A stretch of 6,187 nt of DNA from the NCBI GenBank assembly GCA_937967775.1, contig CALCJH010000120.1, forward strand, positions 1 to 6,187, written 5' to 3'. Numbering within the stretch: the first letter of the stretch is position 1; every line of letters begins with the position of its first letter. Origin of the DNA: an uncultured bacterium. Its GTDB lineage: Bacteria > Armatimonadota > UBA5829 > DSUL01. Positions 1-5,463 of this stretch are shown here, piece after piece. The notes below the pieces were generated by a model that worked only from the letters and a program-made list of their open reading frames with translations, had not been told where the DNA came from and did no database searches. The position numbers and the translations under genes are program-made.

Positions 1-1285
1 TGGGATCCTCCTCCGCCAGCTTCGCCAGCGCCGGACCCAGCTTATCCTCGTCCGCCTTGCTCTTTGCCGAGATGGCCAGGGAGAACACCGGCTCCGGGAA
101 GGCGATGGGGTCGAAAATGATCCCGGCCGCCTTGTCGCACAGTGTGTCTCCGGTCACCGTATCCTGCAGCTTGGCCACCGCGCCGATGTCACCGGCGCCG
201 ATCTCACTCGTGGCGATCTGCTGCTTGCCCTTCAGGAAATAGAGCTGCCCGATGCGCTCGTCGTGGTCGCGCGTGGCATTCCAGACGTGCGAGTCCGACG
301 AGACGGAACCGCTGACCACCCGGAAATACGTCAGCTTGCCCACGTAAGGGTCCGCCGTGCTCTTGAACACCAGCGCGGAGAACTGCGGGTCGGCGGCGGA
401 GCGCTTTATGCGCGCGTCGCCACCCAGCTGGCGCCCCTCGCGCGGTGGAGCCTCGGCCGGAGACGGGAACTCCGCGGCGATCAGGTCCAGCAGTGGCTCG
501 GCACCGATCCCGGTGGTCGCCGAAGCCACGAACACCGGAACCAGCTTCCCCGCCTTGATCCCGGCGTGTGTCCCCTCGACGATCTCTTCGTCGGTCAGGG
601 TCTCTTCCAGAAAATACTTCTCGATCAGCTCATCGCTGCCTTCGGCCGCGGCCTCCACCAGCGCCTCCCGCAGGGATGCCGCCTCGCTCTGCAGGTCCGC
701 CGGGATCTCGCCCTCGGTCATCTTGCCATCCTTCCAGGTGTAGGCTTTCATATGGACGATGTCCACCAGCCCCTGGAAGGAATCCTCGCGTCCGATGGGC
801 AGCTGCAGCGCCACCACCCGGTTCCCGAACTTCTCCCGCAACGCGTTCAGCACGGCGTGAAAGTCCGCGTTCTCGCGATCCATCTTGTTGACCAGGAACG
901 CGCGAGCCTGACAGGCCTCCGCGAAGTCCCAGCCCATCTCCGTGCCGACCTCCACACCGCCGACCGCATCCACCAGAATCAGGGCCGCTTCGCACACCGC
1001 CGCCGCCCCGGCCACATCGCCCACGAAGTCCAGATAGCCCGGAGTGTCCACGAGGTTCACCTTGACCTTGCCCCACTCCAGCGGAGCAATGGCGGTGGAC
1101 ACGGACATCTTGCGCTGAACCTCGTCCGGGTCGTAGTCACAGGTGGCCGTCCCGTCGTCCACCTTTCCGAGCCGGTCTATCGCCCCTGCCTTGAACAGCA
1201 AGAGCTCCGCCAGCGACGTCTTACCGGCCCCCCTCTGGCCCATCAGGGCGATATTGCGGATTGTTTCGGCAGTGTGTTTGGCCAT
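1..1285 (-). CDS. fusA2: EF-G-like translational GTPase (EF-G-2 type paralogue), 3' end off window
   Basis: The frame is open for 428 codons from ATG 1285 to the window edge; the family is about 680-700 residues, so roughly the last 260 are missing. The G domain shows a P-loop GQRGAGKTS (residues 16-24), DTPGY (80-84), NKMD (133-136) and SAT (255-257). Domain II begins near residue 302 and domain III near 398 (PEPVFSLAI). The P-loop lacks the AHIDAGKTT form of housekeeping EF-G, the ERGIT switch I motif is replaced by QRKMS (57-61), and Tyr84 replaces the catalytic His of DTPGH. These traits match the EF-G-2/EF-G-like subfamily known from Thermus and Firmicutes. The ATG is fixed by an in-frame TAG two codons upstream and by the family N-terminus (IRNIALMG). 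It starts 10 bp after the rplE stop, so co-transcription is likely. Whether it promotes translocation, recycling or another ribosomal step cannot be told from sequence. Confidence 0.93.
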   Translation of the reverse strand, partial: MAKHTAETIRNIALMGQRGAGKTSLAELLLFKAGAIDRLGKVDDGTATCDYDPDEVQRKMSVSTAIAPLEWGKVKVNLVDTPGYLDFVGDVAGAAAVCEAALILVDAVGGVEVGTEMGWDFAEACQARAFLVNKMDRENADFHAVLNALREKFGNRVVALQLPIGREDSFQGLVDIVHMKAYTWKDGKMTEGEIPADLQSEAASLREALVEAAAEGSDELIEKYFLEETLTDEEIVEGTHAGIKAGKLVPVFVASATTGIGAEPLLDLIAAEFPSPAEAPPREGRQLGGDARIKRSAADPQFSALVFKSTADPYVGKLTYFRVVSGSVSSDSHVWNATRDHDERIGQLYFLKGKQQIATSEIGAGDIGAVAKLQDTVTGDTLCDKAAGIIFDPIAFPEPVFSLAISAKSKADEDKLGPALAKLAEEDP

Positions 1286-1295
1286 CCTCTACTCG

Positions 1296-1967
1296 CTAAA
1301 CCTCCCGGAACGGACACCCCAGGGCCTTCAGCAGCGCCCGGCCCTCTTCATCCGTCTTAGCGGTCGTCACCACCGCAACGTTGAGCCCCCGGATCCGATC
1401 TATCTTGTCGTAGTCAATCTCCGGGAACACCAGCTGCTCCCGCAGTCCCATCGCGAAGTTGCCGCGGCCGTCGAAGGAATCCGGCGGCACTCCCCCGAAG
1501 TCGCGGACTCTGGGCAGCGCCACGTGGAACAGCTTGTCGAGGAAGTCGTACATCCGGTCGCCGCGCAGCGTGACCCGGCAACCCACGCGCATCCCGGCGC
1601 GCACCTTGAAGTTGGAGATGGACTTGCGCGCCACCGTCACCACAGGCTTCTGCCCCGTGATGACCGTCATATCCGCTACCGCGCCGTCCAGGATCTTGGG
1701 ATCCTGAATGGCCTGCCCCACGCCCATGTTCACCACCACCTTGACCAGACGGGGCACGCAGTTCGGGTTCTTGTATCCGAACTGCTCCATCAGGCGGGGA
1801 GCGATCTCCTCGCGATAGCGCACCTTCAGCCTTGGCGGCTCGGCGCGGGGAGCCTGCTTGGCGACTCCGGCCGGAGCCTTCGGCCCCGCCTCGGCCTCGC
1901 CCTTGCCCTTGGCCTTGCCCGCCGCCTGGGGCGCCGGCTGCTTTGTGCTCTGTTTGCCCTTAGACAT
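1296..1967 (-). CDS. rplE: 50S ribosomal protein L5 with N-terminal extension
   Basis: L5 binds 5S rRNA in the central protuberance of the large subunit and bridges to the small subunit. Family similarity starts near residue 44 ([12 protein letters not shown]) and runs to the end, with VVVNMGVG (77-84), [12 protein letters not shown] (115-126), [14 protein letters not shown] (181-194) and [10 protein letters not shown] (201-210). At 223 residues it is about 40 longer than typical L5 (around 180). The excess is an N-terminal Lys/Ala/Pro/Gly/Glu-rich low-complexity stretch (residues 1-43). I chose ATG 1967 because GGAGAG (1978-1983) lies 10 nt upstream and the start overlaps the rplX stop by 8 nt, a usual coupling arrangement. 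No other ATG precedes the conserved core, although a GTG at Val35 could be considered. The stop is TAG. The gene normally following it, for S14, is not here. Confidence 0.97.
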   Translation of the reverse strand: MSKGKQSTKQPAPQAAGKAKGKGEAEAGPKAPAGVAKQAPRAEPPRLKVRYREEIAPRLMEQFGYKNPNCVPRLVKVVVNMGVGQAIQDPKILDGAVADMTVITGQKPVVTVARKSISNFKVRAGMRVGCRVTLRGDRMYDFLDKLFHVALPRVRDFGGVPPDSFDGRGNFAMGLREQLVFPEIDYDKIDRIRGLNVAVVTTAKTDEEGRALLKALGCPFREV

Positions 1968-2325
1968 CGTCTATGAACTCTCCGGACTTCTTGCTCACCC
2001 GCACCCGGCGCCCATCAGAGGTCAGCCCCATCGCAATCCGGGTCGGCTTGCCGGAGTGCGGGTCTATCAGCATCACCTTGCTGCGGTGGAGCGGCCCTGG
2101 CCGCTCGATGCGCCCGGTCTGAGTCTGCGGCATGGCCCTGGTCGGCTTGCGCGGCCGCTGGTGGCGCACCTGGATGTTGACGCCATCCACGTAGACGTAG
2201 CCCTTCTCGGGATCCACGTCCACGATCTTGCCGCGCTTACCCCGGTCCTTGCCGGCCAGGACGACGACCTCGTCGCCCTTCTTCAGCCGCAGCTTTCCCG
2301 TGAACTTCTCCTGCTTCTTACGCAT
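1960..2325 (-). CDS. rplX: 50S ribosomal protein L24
   Basis: L24 is an early 23S rRNA-binding assembly initiator located beside the peptide exit tunnel. The 121-residue product has the KOW motif near the N-terminus ([20 protein letters not shown], residues 15-34), then [16 protein letters not shown], and a C-terminal Lys/Arg-rich half with the SKVMLIDP segment typical of the family. The usual length is 103-115 residues, so it is slightly long. The ATG at 2325 begins the expected MRKK-type N-terminus. No strong Shine-Dalgarno lies close to it: the upstream 20 nt contain only AGAG, and a G-rich run (2346-2351) sits 20 nt away. It follows rplN by 30 bp, and its stop codon TAA lies inside the rplE start region (8-nt overlap). 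It belongs to the ribosomal operon. Confidence 0.98.
   Translation of the reverse strand: MRKKQEKFTGKLRLKKGDEVVVLAGKDRGKRGKIVDVDPEKGYVYVDGVNIQVRHQRPRKPTRAMPQTQTGRIERPGPLHRSKVMLIDPHSGKPTRIAMGLTSDGRRVRVSKKSGEFIDDV
1978..1983 (-). promoter_or_regulatory. Shine-Dalgarno of rplE
   Basis: GGAGAG on the coding strand lies 10 nt before ATG 1967, inside the 3' end of rplX. It supports the upstream ATG of L5 and hence the reality of the N-terminal extension. Confidence 0.7.
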
Positions 2326-2355
2326 GGTCGTAGTCTCTTTAACGGTCCCCCGGCC

Positions 2356-2724
2356 TCACAGGACCTCGGGCGCCAGCGAAATGATGCGCATGTAGTTCTT
2401 CTCGCGCAGTTCGCGGGCCACTGGCCCGAAGATGCGCGTTCCGCGCGGCTCACCTGCGTTGTTGATCAGCACCGCTGCGTTATCATCGAACTTCAGGGTG
2501 GAACCGTCCGGCCGGCGGATTGGATGATGCGTCCGCACCACCACCGCCTTTACAACGTCGCCCTTCTTGACCGCCGCGCCGGGCGCCGCCTGCTTGACCG
2601 CGCAGACGATGGTATCCCCCACCTGCGCATACTTGCCGGCGCTTCCCTTTAGCACGCGGATGCACATGATCTCGCGAGCTCCCGAGTTGTCCGCCGCCTT
2701 GAGTCTGGTATACTGCTGGATCAT
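2356..2724 (-). CDS. rplN: 50S ribosomal protein L14
   Basis: L14 binds 23S rRNA on the interface side of the large subunit and contributes to inter-subunit bridges. The 122-residue protein is full length for the family and highly conserved: [17 protein letters not shown] at the N-terminus, the [11 protein letters not shown] strand, [18 protein letters not shown], and the C-terminal [23 protein letters not shown] 2724 encodes the universal MIQ start. A G-rich run (GGGGGA, 2735-2740) lies 10 nt upstream and a second purine run, GGGAG, directly touches the ATG. It begins 21 bp after the rpsQ stop and ends with TGA 30 bp before rplX. In many bacteria this gene opens the spc operon, but no promoter was recognised in the 21-bp gap, so read-through from the S10 genes is inferred. 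Confidence 0.99.
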   Translation of the reverse strand: MIQQYTRLKAADNSGAREIMCIRVLKGSAGKYAQVGDTIVCAVKQAAPGAAVKKGDVVKAVVVRTHHPIRRPDGSTLKFDDNAAVLINNAGEPRGTRIFGPVARELREKNYMRIISLAPEVL

Positions 2725-2745
2725 CTCCCGTCAGTCCCCCGTCCG

Positions 2746-3015
2746 CTACTTGGCCTTCTCGACGATCCGCACCAGCCGCCAGCGCTTTTCGCGCGACAGA
2801 GGGCGGCACTCCATGATCTCCACGGTGTCGCCGATGCCGCACTCGTTGTTCTCGTCGTGCGCCTTGAACCGCGCATTGCGGCGCATGATCTTCCCGTACA
2901 GGGGGTGGCGGACAAGCTGCTGAACCTCGACCACGATGGTCTTGTCCATCTTGTCACTGACCACCACGCCCTGGCGGACTTTTCTGCGCCCGCGCGTCTC
3001 TGTGGACTCTGCCAT
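2746..3015 (-). CDS. rpsQ: 30S ribosomal protein S17
   Basis: S17 is a primary 16S rRNA-binding protein with an OB fold, needed early in small-subunit assembly. The 89-residue product carries [16 protein letters not shown] (residues 16-31), the [11 protein letters not shown] segment, the [15 protein letters not shown] signature and [13 protein letters not shown] at the end. I chose ATG 3015, although a TTG two codons upstream (3021) would also be in frame: the ATG gives the usual short S17 N-terminus, and GGGAGG (3026-3031) stands 10 nt before it. The gene starts 2 bp after the rpmC TGA, so coupling with L29 translation is likely. It ends in TAG. The N-terminal [12 protein letters not shown] stretch is variable in the family and carries no specific information. 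Confidence 0.98.
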   Translation of the reverse strand: MAESTETRGRRKVRQGVVVSDKMDKTIVVEVQQLVRHPLYGKIMRRNARFKAHDENNECGIGDTVEIMECRPLSREKRWRLVRIVEKAK

Positions 3016-3017
3016 CC

Positions 3018-3233
3018 TCAACTCGCCTCCCGCGCCTTCTGGCGCTCGGTGCGCTCCTGCAGCAGCCGGGCGATCTGCTTGCGCGCCTCGCGGATGCGAT
3101 GCGGCTTCTCCAGCTGCTTCGTGGCGCGCTGATACCGCAGGTGGAAGAGCTCCTTCCGAGCCTCCTCCAACTGCTTGTCCAGCTCGGCGTCCGAGGCTTC
3201 CCGGACGGTCTTACGCAACTCCGCCTTCTTCAA
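3018..3233 (-). CDS. rpmC: 50S ribosomal protein L29, TTG start
   Basis: L29 is a small two-helix protein at the rim of the peptide exit tunnel, next to L23, where trigger factor and SRP dock. The frame has no ATG near the conserved start, but TTG at 3233 gives [18 protein letters not shown], which matches the family N-terminus (MKxxELR...). GGGAG (3240-3244) lies 6 nt upstream. The body contains [36 protein letters not shown] in pieces typical of L29, ending with a basic tail. The product is 71 residues, a normal length. The start lies 23 nt inside the rplP coding region, and the TGA stop is 2 bp before the rpsQ ATG. Starting further upstream would add residues unlike L29, so the TTG is preferred. 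Confidence 0.95.
   Translation of the reverse strand: MKKAELRKTVREASDAELDKQLEEARKELFHLRYQRATKQLEKPHRIREARKQIARLLQERTERQKAREAS
3026..3031 (-). promoter_or_regulatory. Shine-Dalgarno of rpsQ
   Basis: GGGAGG on the coding strand lies 10 nt before ATG 3015 and inside the 3' end of rpmC. Relative to the alternative TTG at 3021 the spacing would be only 4 nt, which favours the ATG. Confidence 0.7.
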
Positions 3234-3654
3234 GGATCTCTCCCAGCTCCTGTTTCTTGATAAATCTTGTCTTGATGGGCAGCTTGTGCGCCGCCAGCCG
3301 CATGGCTTCCCGCGCCATCGGCTCGGCAACGCCGCTCATCTCGAAGAGAATCCGGCCCGGTTTCACCACCGCCACCCAGGACTCCGGAGCTCCCTTGCCG
3401 CTGCCCATACGGGTCTCGGCAGGCTTCTTGGTCACCGGCTTGTCCGGGAAGATGCGGATCCACACCTGGCCACCTCTCTTCACGTGGCGTGTCATAGCCA
3501 CGCGGGCCGCCTCGATCTGGTTGTTCGTCATCCAGCAGGGCTCCAGCGCCTGAAGCGCGTACTCCCCGAAGTTGATCTCGGTACCGGCGTTGCTCTTATG
3601 GGCCATCGAGCCCCGCTGGTGCTTGCGATGCTTGACCTTTTTGGGCATCAACAT
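3211..3654 (-). CDS. rplP: 50S ribosomal protein L16
   Basis: L16 is a late-assembling large-subunit protein at the base of the central protuberance, close to the A-site tRNA elbow. The 147-residue protein begins [15 protein letters not shown] and contains [23 protein letters not shown] in consecutive family blocks (29-51), [16 protein letters not shown] (60-75), the [12 protein letters not shown] loop (77-88) that includes the conserved Arg reaching toward the peptidyl-transferase region, and the [17 protein letters not shown] helix. The last 15 or so residues ([15 protein letters not shown]) are a small acidic tail beyond the usual 137-144. ATG 3654 is supported by a strong GGAGGAG (3663-3669) spaced 8 nt. 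It lies 3 bp after the rpsC TGA, and its 3' end overlaps rpmC by 23 nt. Confidence 0.99.
   Translation of the reverse strand: MLMPKKVKHRKHQRGSMAHKSNAGTEINFGEYALQALEPCWMTNNQIEAARVAMTRHVKRGGQVWIRIFPDKPVTKKPAETRMGSGKGAPESWVAVVKPGRILFEMSGVAEPMAREAMRLAAHKLPIKTRFIKKQELGEILEEGGVA
3240..3244 (-). promoter_or_regulatory. Shine-Dalgarno of rpmC
   Basis: GGGAG on the coding strand lies 6 nt before the TTG at 3233, within the rplP coding region. It supports the TTG start of L29, since no ATG is available at the family N-terminus. Confidence 0.7.
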
Positions 3655-3657
3655 GGC

Positions 3658-4392
3658 TCAGACTCCTCCATCCCGGCCTGCCCGGCCGCGCGAGCGACGC
3701 CCATCCTCAGCCCGGCGCTCACCATCACGCTGTCCGCCGTGCCACTCCGGCTCCGGCCGCACACCATCCTTCAGGATGTCGCCCCGGTAGATCCACACCT
3801 TCACGCCGATATGACCGTACGTAGTGCGCGCCTCAGCAAAGCCGTAATCTATGTCCGCACGGAGCGTATGCAGCGGGATCTTCCCCTGCTTGTCGTTCTC
3901 CACACGGGCCATTTCAGCGCCACCCAGGCGTCCGGCGACACGGATCTTGATACCCTTGGCGCCTAGACGCATCGCGCGCAGCACAGCCTGGCGCATGGCA
4001 CGCTTGTAAGCCACACGGCGCTCGATTTGACCGGCGATGTTCTCCGCCACGAGCTGGGCGTCCAGGTCCGGCACCCGAACCTCGGACACGGACACGTGAA
4101 CCGGGCGCTTTGTCAGGACCTGCAACCGCGCCTGAAGCTCGTCAATCCCCTTGCCGCCGCGCCCGATGATGATGCCGGGCTTGCCGGTGTGCAGGGTGAC
4201 CTTTACGCGGTTTGCGGCCCGTTCGATCTCCACCCGCGAGATGCCCGCCTGCCCCAGGCGCCGCTTGATGAAGCGCCGTATCTCGGCGTCTTCCTTCAGA
4301 TATTCCGGGAACTCCCGGTCGGCATACCACTTGCTGTCCCAATCGCGGATAATACCGATCCGCAGCCCGATTGGATGTATCTTCTGACCCAA
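3658..4392 (-). CDS. rpsC: 30S ribosomal protein S3, TTG start
   Basis: S3 sits at the mRNA entry channel of the small subunit and takes part in mRNA unwinding. The conserved N-terminus [13 protein letters not shown] is encoded only if the TTG at 4392 is the start. That codon directly abuts the rplV TAG, and AAGGGAG (4401-4407) lies 8 nt upstream. A type II KH domain has its GxxG loop at residues 77-80 (GRGG). The C-terminal domain shows [15 protein letters not shown] (151-165), [21 protein letters not shown] (173-193) and [12 protein letters not shown] (195-206). A charged Arg/Glu/Gly/Asp-rich tail of about 35 residues follows, variable in length across bacteria. The segment between ARVE and PLHT reads NDKQGKI, diverging from the common WYREGRV. 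The 244-residue length is within the family range. The stop is TGA, 3 bp before rplP. Confidence 0.98.
   Translation of the reverse strand: MGQKIHPIGLRIGIIRDWDSKWYADREFPEYLKEDAEIRRFIKRRLGQAGISRVEIERAANRVKVTLHTGKPGIIIGRGGKGIDELQARLQVLTKRPVHVSVSEVRVPDLDAQLVAENIAGQIERRVAYKRAMRQAVLRAMRLGAKGIKIRVAGRLGGAEMARVENDKQGKIPLHTLRADIDYGFAEARTTYGHIGVKVWIYRGDILKDGVRPEPEWHGGQRDGERRAEDGRRSRGRAGRDGGV
3663..3669 (-). promoter_or_regulatory. Shine-Dalgarno of rplP
   Basis: GGAGGAG on the coding strand lies 8 nt before ATG 3654 and is embedded in the 3' end of rpsC. It is the strongest ribosome binding site in the window and picks the MLMPKK start. Confidence 0.8.
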
Positions 4393-5064
4393 CTAGCTGT
4401 CTCCCTTATCCTCGGACTTCGGCTCGCCCTCGCCCGCGGGCTCTTCCCCGGTTGCGCCGGCATCCGTCGCCTCGGCTTCAGCCTGAGCGGACTCAGCAGG
4501 AGCAGAGTCCTCCGTCTGCGGCGTCTCCACAGCGGGAGCCTCGGCCATAGGCTGCTCCTCGGCCGGGCCGGCGCGTTCTTCCACCTGCGGCGCGGCCTGC
4601 TCAACCTGCTTCCTGGCCCGGCCGCGCTTCTGCCCGGACTGAGCCTCCTCCTCGCCGCGCTTGCGCCGCCCTCTGGCTTCGGCCTTTGTCACCGTATGCG
4701 CCAAGCGCTTCACGGACGGCCTGGGCTCCGCCTCCTCCACGATCACCGTGATGTGGCTGGTCCGCTTCAGGATGCGGTACGCCCGCCCCATGGCGCGCGG
4801 CTGGAAGCGCTTCAGCGACGGCCCCTGGTCGGCGAAGGCTCCCTTCACCTTCAGTGAATCCCGGCTGATGTGCAGGTTCGCCTCCGCGTTCGCAGCGGCG
4901 GAGTTCACCAGCTTCTCAACCACCCGGGCCGCCCGGTTCGGGACCGCCTTCAGGATAGCCACCGCGTCGTCAACGTACCGTCCCCGCACCAGGTCCAGCA
5001 CCAGCCTCGCCTTGCGTGGCGACATCAGCACGTAGGATGCTCTTGCGCGTGTCAGCCTTGCCAT
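4393..5064 (-). CDS. rplV: 50S ribosomal protein L22 with long charged C-terminal extension
   Basis: L22 spans the large subunit: its globular part lies near the tunnel exit and a long hairpin lines the tunnel. Residues 1-113 are a complete L22: RARASYVLMSPRKARLVLDL, NRAARVVEKLVNSAAANAEAN, then GPSLKRFQPRAMGRAYRILK and RTSHITVIVEE. The family is usually 110-120 residues; this protein has 223. The extra 110 residues are low complexity, first basic (about 128-152, rich in Arg/Lys), then acidic and Ala/Pro-rich to the end (about 153-223, with only three Lys/Arg). There is no frameshift or gene fusion mark, and the frame runs uninterrupted to TAG, which touches the rpsC start. ATG 5064 gives the normal short N-terminus. 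An in-frame GTG at 5097 would add 11 polar residues and is less likely. The nearest Shine-Dalgarno-like run, AAAGG (5083-5087), is 18 nt away. Confidence 0.97.
   Translation of the reverse strand: MARLTRARASYVLMSPRKARLVLDLVRGRYVDDAVAILKAVPNRAARVVEKLVNSAAANAEANLHISRDSLKVKGAFADQGPSLKRFQPRAMGRAYRILKRTSHITVIVEEAEPRPSVKRLAHTVTKAEARGRRKRGEEEAQSGQKRGRARKQVEQAAPQVEERAGPAEEQPMAEAPAVETPQTEDSAPAESAQAEAEATDAGATGEEPAGEGEPKSEDKGDS
4401..4407 (-). promoter_or_regulatory. Shine-Dalgarno of rpsC
   Basis: AAGGGAG on the coding strand lies 8 nt before the TTG at 4392, inside the last codons of rplV. With the conserved MGQK N-terminus, it decides the TTG start for S3, which has no ATG at that position. Confidence 0.8.
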
Positions 5065-5147
5065 AACGCTGTCTTCAGATCGCCTTTCTGCGCGCACGCA
5101 GGCCCGCCGCGGACGGCCATAGAGCCGCGTGCCTTACAACTGTAACA
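5065..5147 (-). other. 83-bp spacer between rpsS and rplV
   Basis: This is the longest non-coding stretch in the window; the other junctions are 0-31 bp or overlaps. On the coding strand it starts with an A+T-rich inverted repeat just after the rpsS stop, passes a very G+C-rich block (5101-5118) that can pair GGCC ends around an imperfect inner stem, and ends with CTGAAGACAGCGTT before the rplV ATG. No T-run follows the G+C-rich block, so it is not a classical intrinsic terminator. I see no convincing -35/-10 pair. A translational or mRNA-processing role is possible but unproven. Confidence 0.7.
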
Positions 5148-5148
5148 C
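5129..5148. repeat. Imperfect inverted repeat at the rpsS 3' end
   Basis: The plus strand reads GTG-CC-TTACA-AC-TGTAA-CAC: a 5-bp inverted repeat around a 2-bp centre, with outer GTG/CAC arms and a two-base bulge on one side. Its last base is the third position of the rpsS stop codon. It is A+T-rich in a strongly G+C-rich setting. As RNA the loop would have to open to six bases, giving a weak hairpin; as DNA it resembles a small operator-like half-site pair. No protein that binds it can be named. Confidence 0.4.
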
Positions 5149-5432
5149 TACTTGACGCGTGTCGAGCGCTCCGACTTGCCCGCATGCCCCCGGAAGGTCC
5201 GGGTCAGCACGAACTCCCCAAGCTTGTGCCCCACCATGTTCTCCGTGATGAACACGGGCACGTGCTTGCGTCCGTCGTGCACGGCCAGCGTATGCCCGAT
5301 CATGCTCGGGAAGATGGTCGAGCGCCGGGACCAGGTCTTGATAATCTTCTTCTCCCGGCGAGCATTCATCTCGTCTATCTTCTTCAGCAGCTTGGGGTCC
5401 GCGTAGGGACCTTTCTTCAGAGAACGTGACAT
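5148..5432 (-). CDS. rpsS: 30S ribosomal protein S19
   Basis: S19 lies in the head of the small subunit, binds 16S rRNA with S13, and takes part in bridges to the large subunit. The 94-residue product is full length and begins [19 protein letters not shown]. It contains [22 protein letters not shown] and the family signature [22 protein letters not shown], ending [12 protein letters not shown] 5432 gives the universal [10 protein letters not shown]-terminus. The best Shine-Dalgarno-like run, GAGAGG (5448-5453), is 15 nt upstream, longer than usual. The gene starts 31 bp after the rplB stop and ends in TAG, followed by the 83-bp spacer before rplV. Confidence 0.99.
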   Translation of the reverse strand: MSRSLKKGPYADPKLLKKIDEMNARREKKIIKTWSRRSTIFPSMIGHTLAVHDGRKHVPVFITENMVGHKLGEFVLTRTFRGHAGKSERSTRVK

Positions 5433-5463
5433 GGAACGCTACTTCAGCCTCTCGTATGCCCGA

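Noticed and set aside
630..1076. Minus-strand Gly/Arg-rich frame inside the EF-G-like gene
   Set aside because: It is out of frame with the GTPase and consists of Gly/Arg-rich filler caused by codon bias.
263..1360. Long plus-strand open frame antisense to the EF-G-like gene
   Set aside because: It translates to Arg/His/Leu/Pro-rich protein with no recognisable family. The minus strand gives a clear GTPase with all G motifs. Long antisense frames are expected in G+C-rich codon-biased DNA.
1940..2000. S8-type translational autoregulation site at the rplX-rplE junction, as in E. coli
   Set aside because: The two genes overlap by 8 nt and I could not recognise the S8 helix consensus. The rpsH gene is not in the window.
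1143..2652. Two overlapping long plus-strand frames opposite rplE, rplX and rplN
   Set aside because: They are shadows of three conserved ribosomal protein genes, with low-complexity translations and no family resemblance.
4393..4725. L22 tail as a frameshift artefact or a separate gene
   Set aside because: The frame is continuous with the L22 core, the composition is typical of disordered extensions, and the TAG is placed exactly at the S3 start with a Shine-Dalgarno inside the tail.
3175..4857. Plus-strand frames opposite rplP, rpsC and rplV
   Set aside because: Same reason: the conserved genes are on the minus strand and the composition of these translations is typical of antisense artefacts.
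5065..5097. GTG at 5097 as the start of L22
   Set aside because: It would add 11 polar residues not typical of L22. ATG 5064 gives the normal N-terminus.
5101..5118. G+C-rich palindromic block as an intrinsic terminator
   Set aside because: No T-run follows on the coding strand and the stem has a central mismatch. A terminator between S19 and L22 would cut an essential operon.
5065..5160. Internal promoter upstream of rplV
   Set aside because: Only weak hexamer matches such as TACAGT were found, without a matching -35 at proper spacing.
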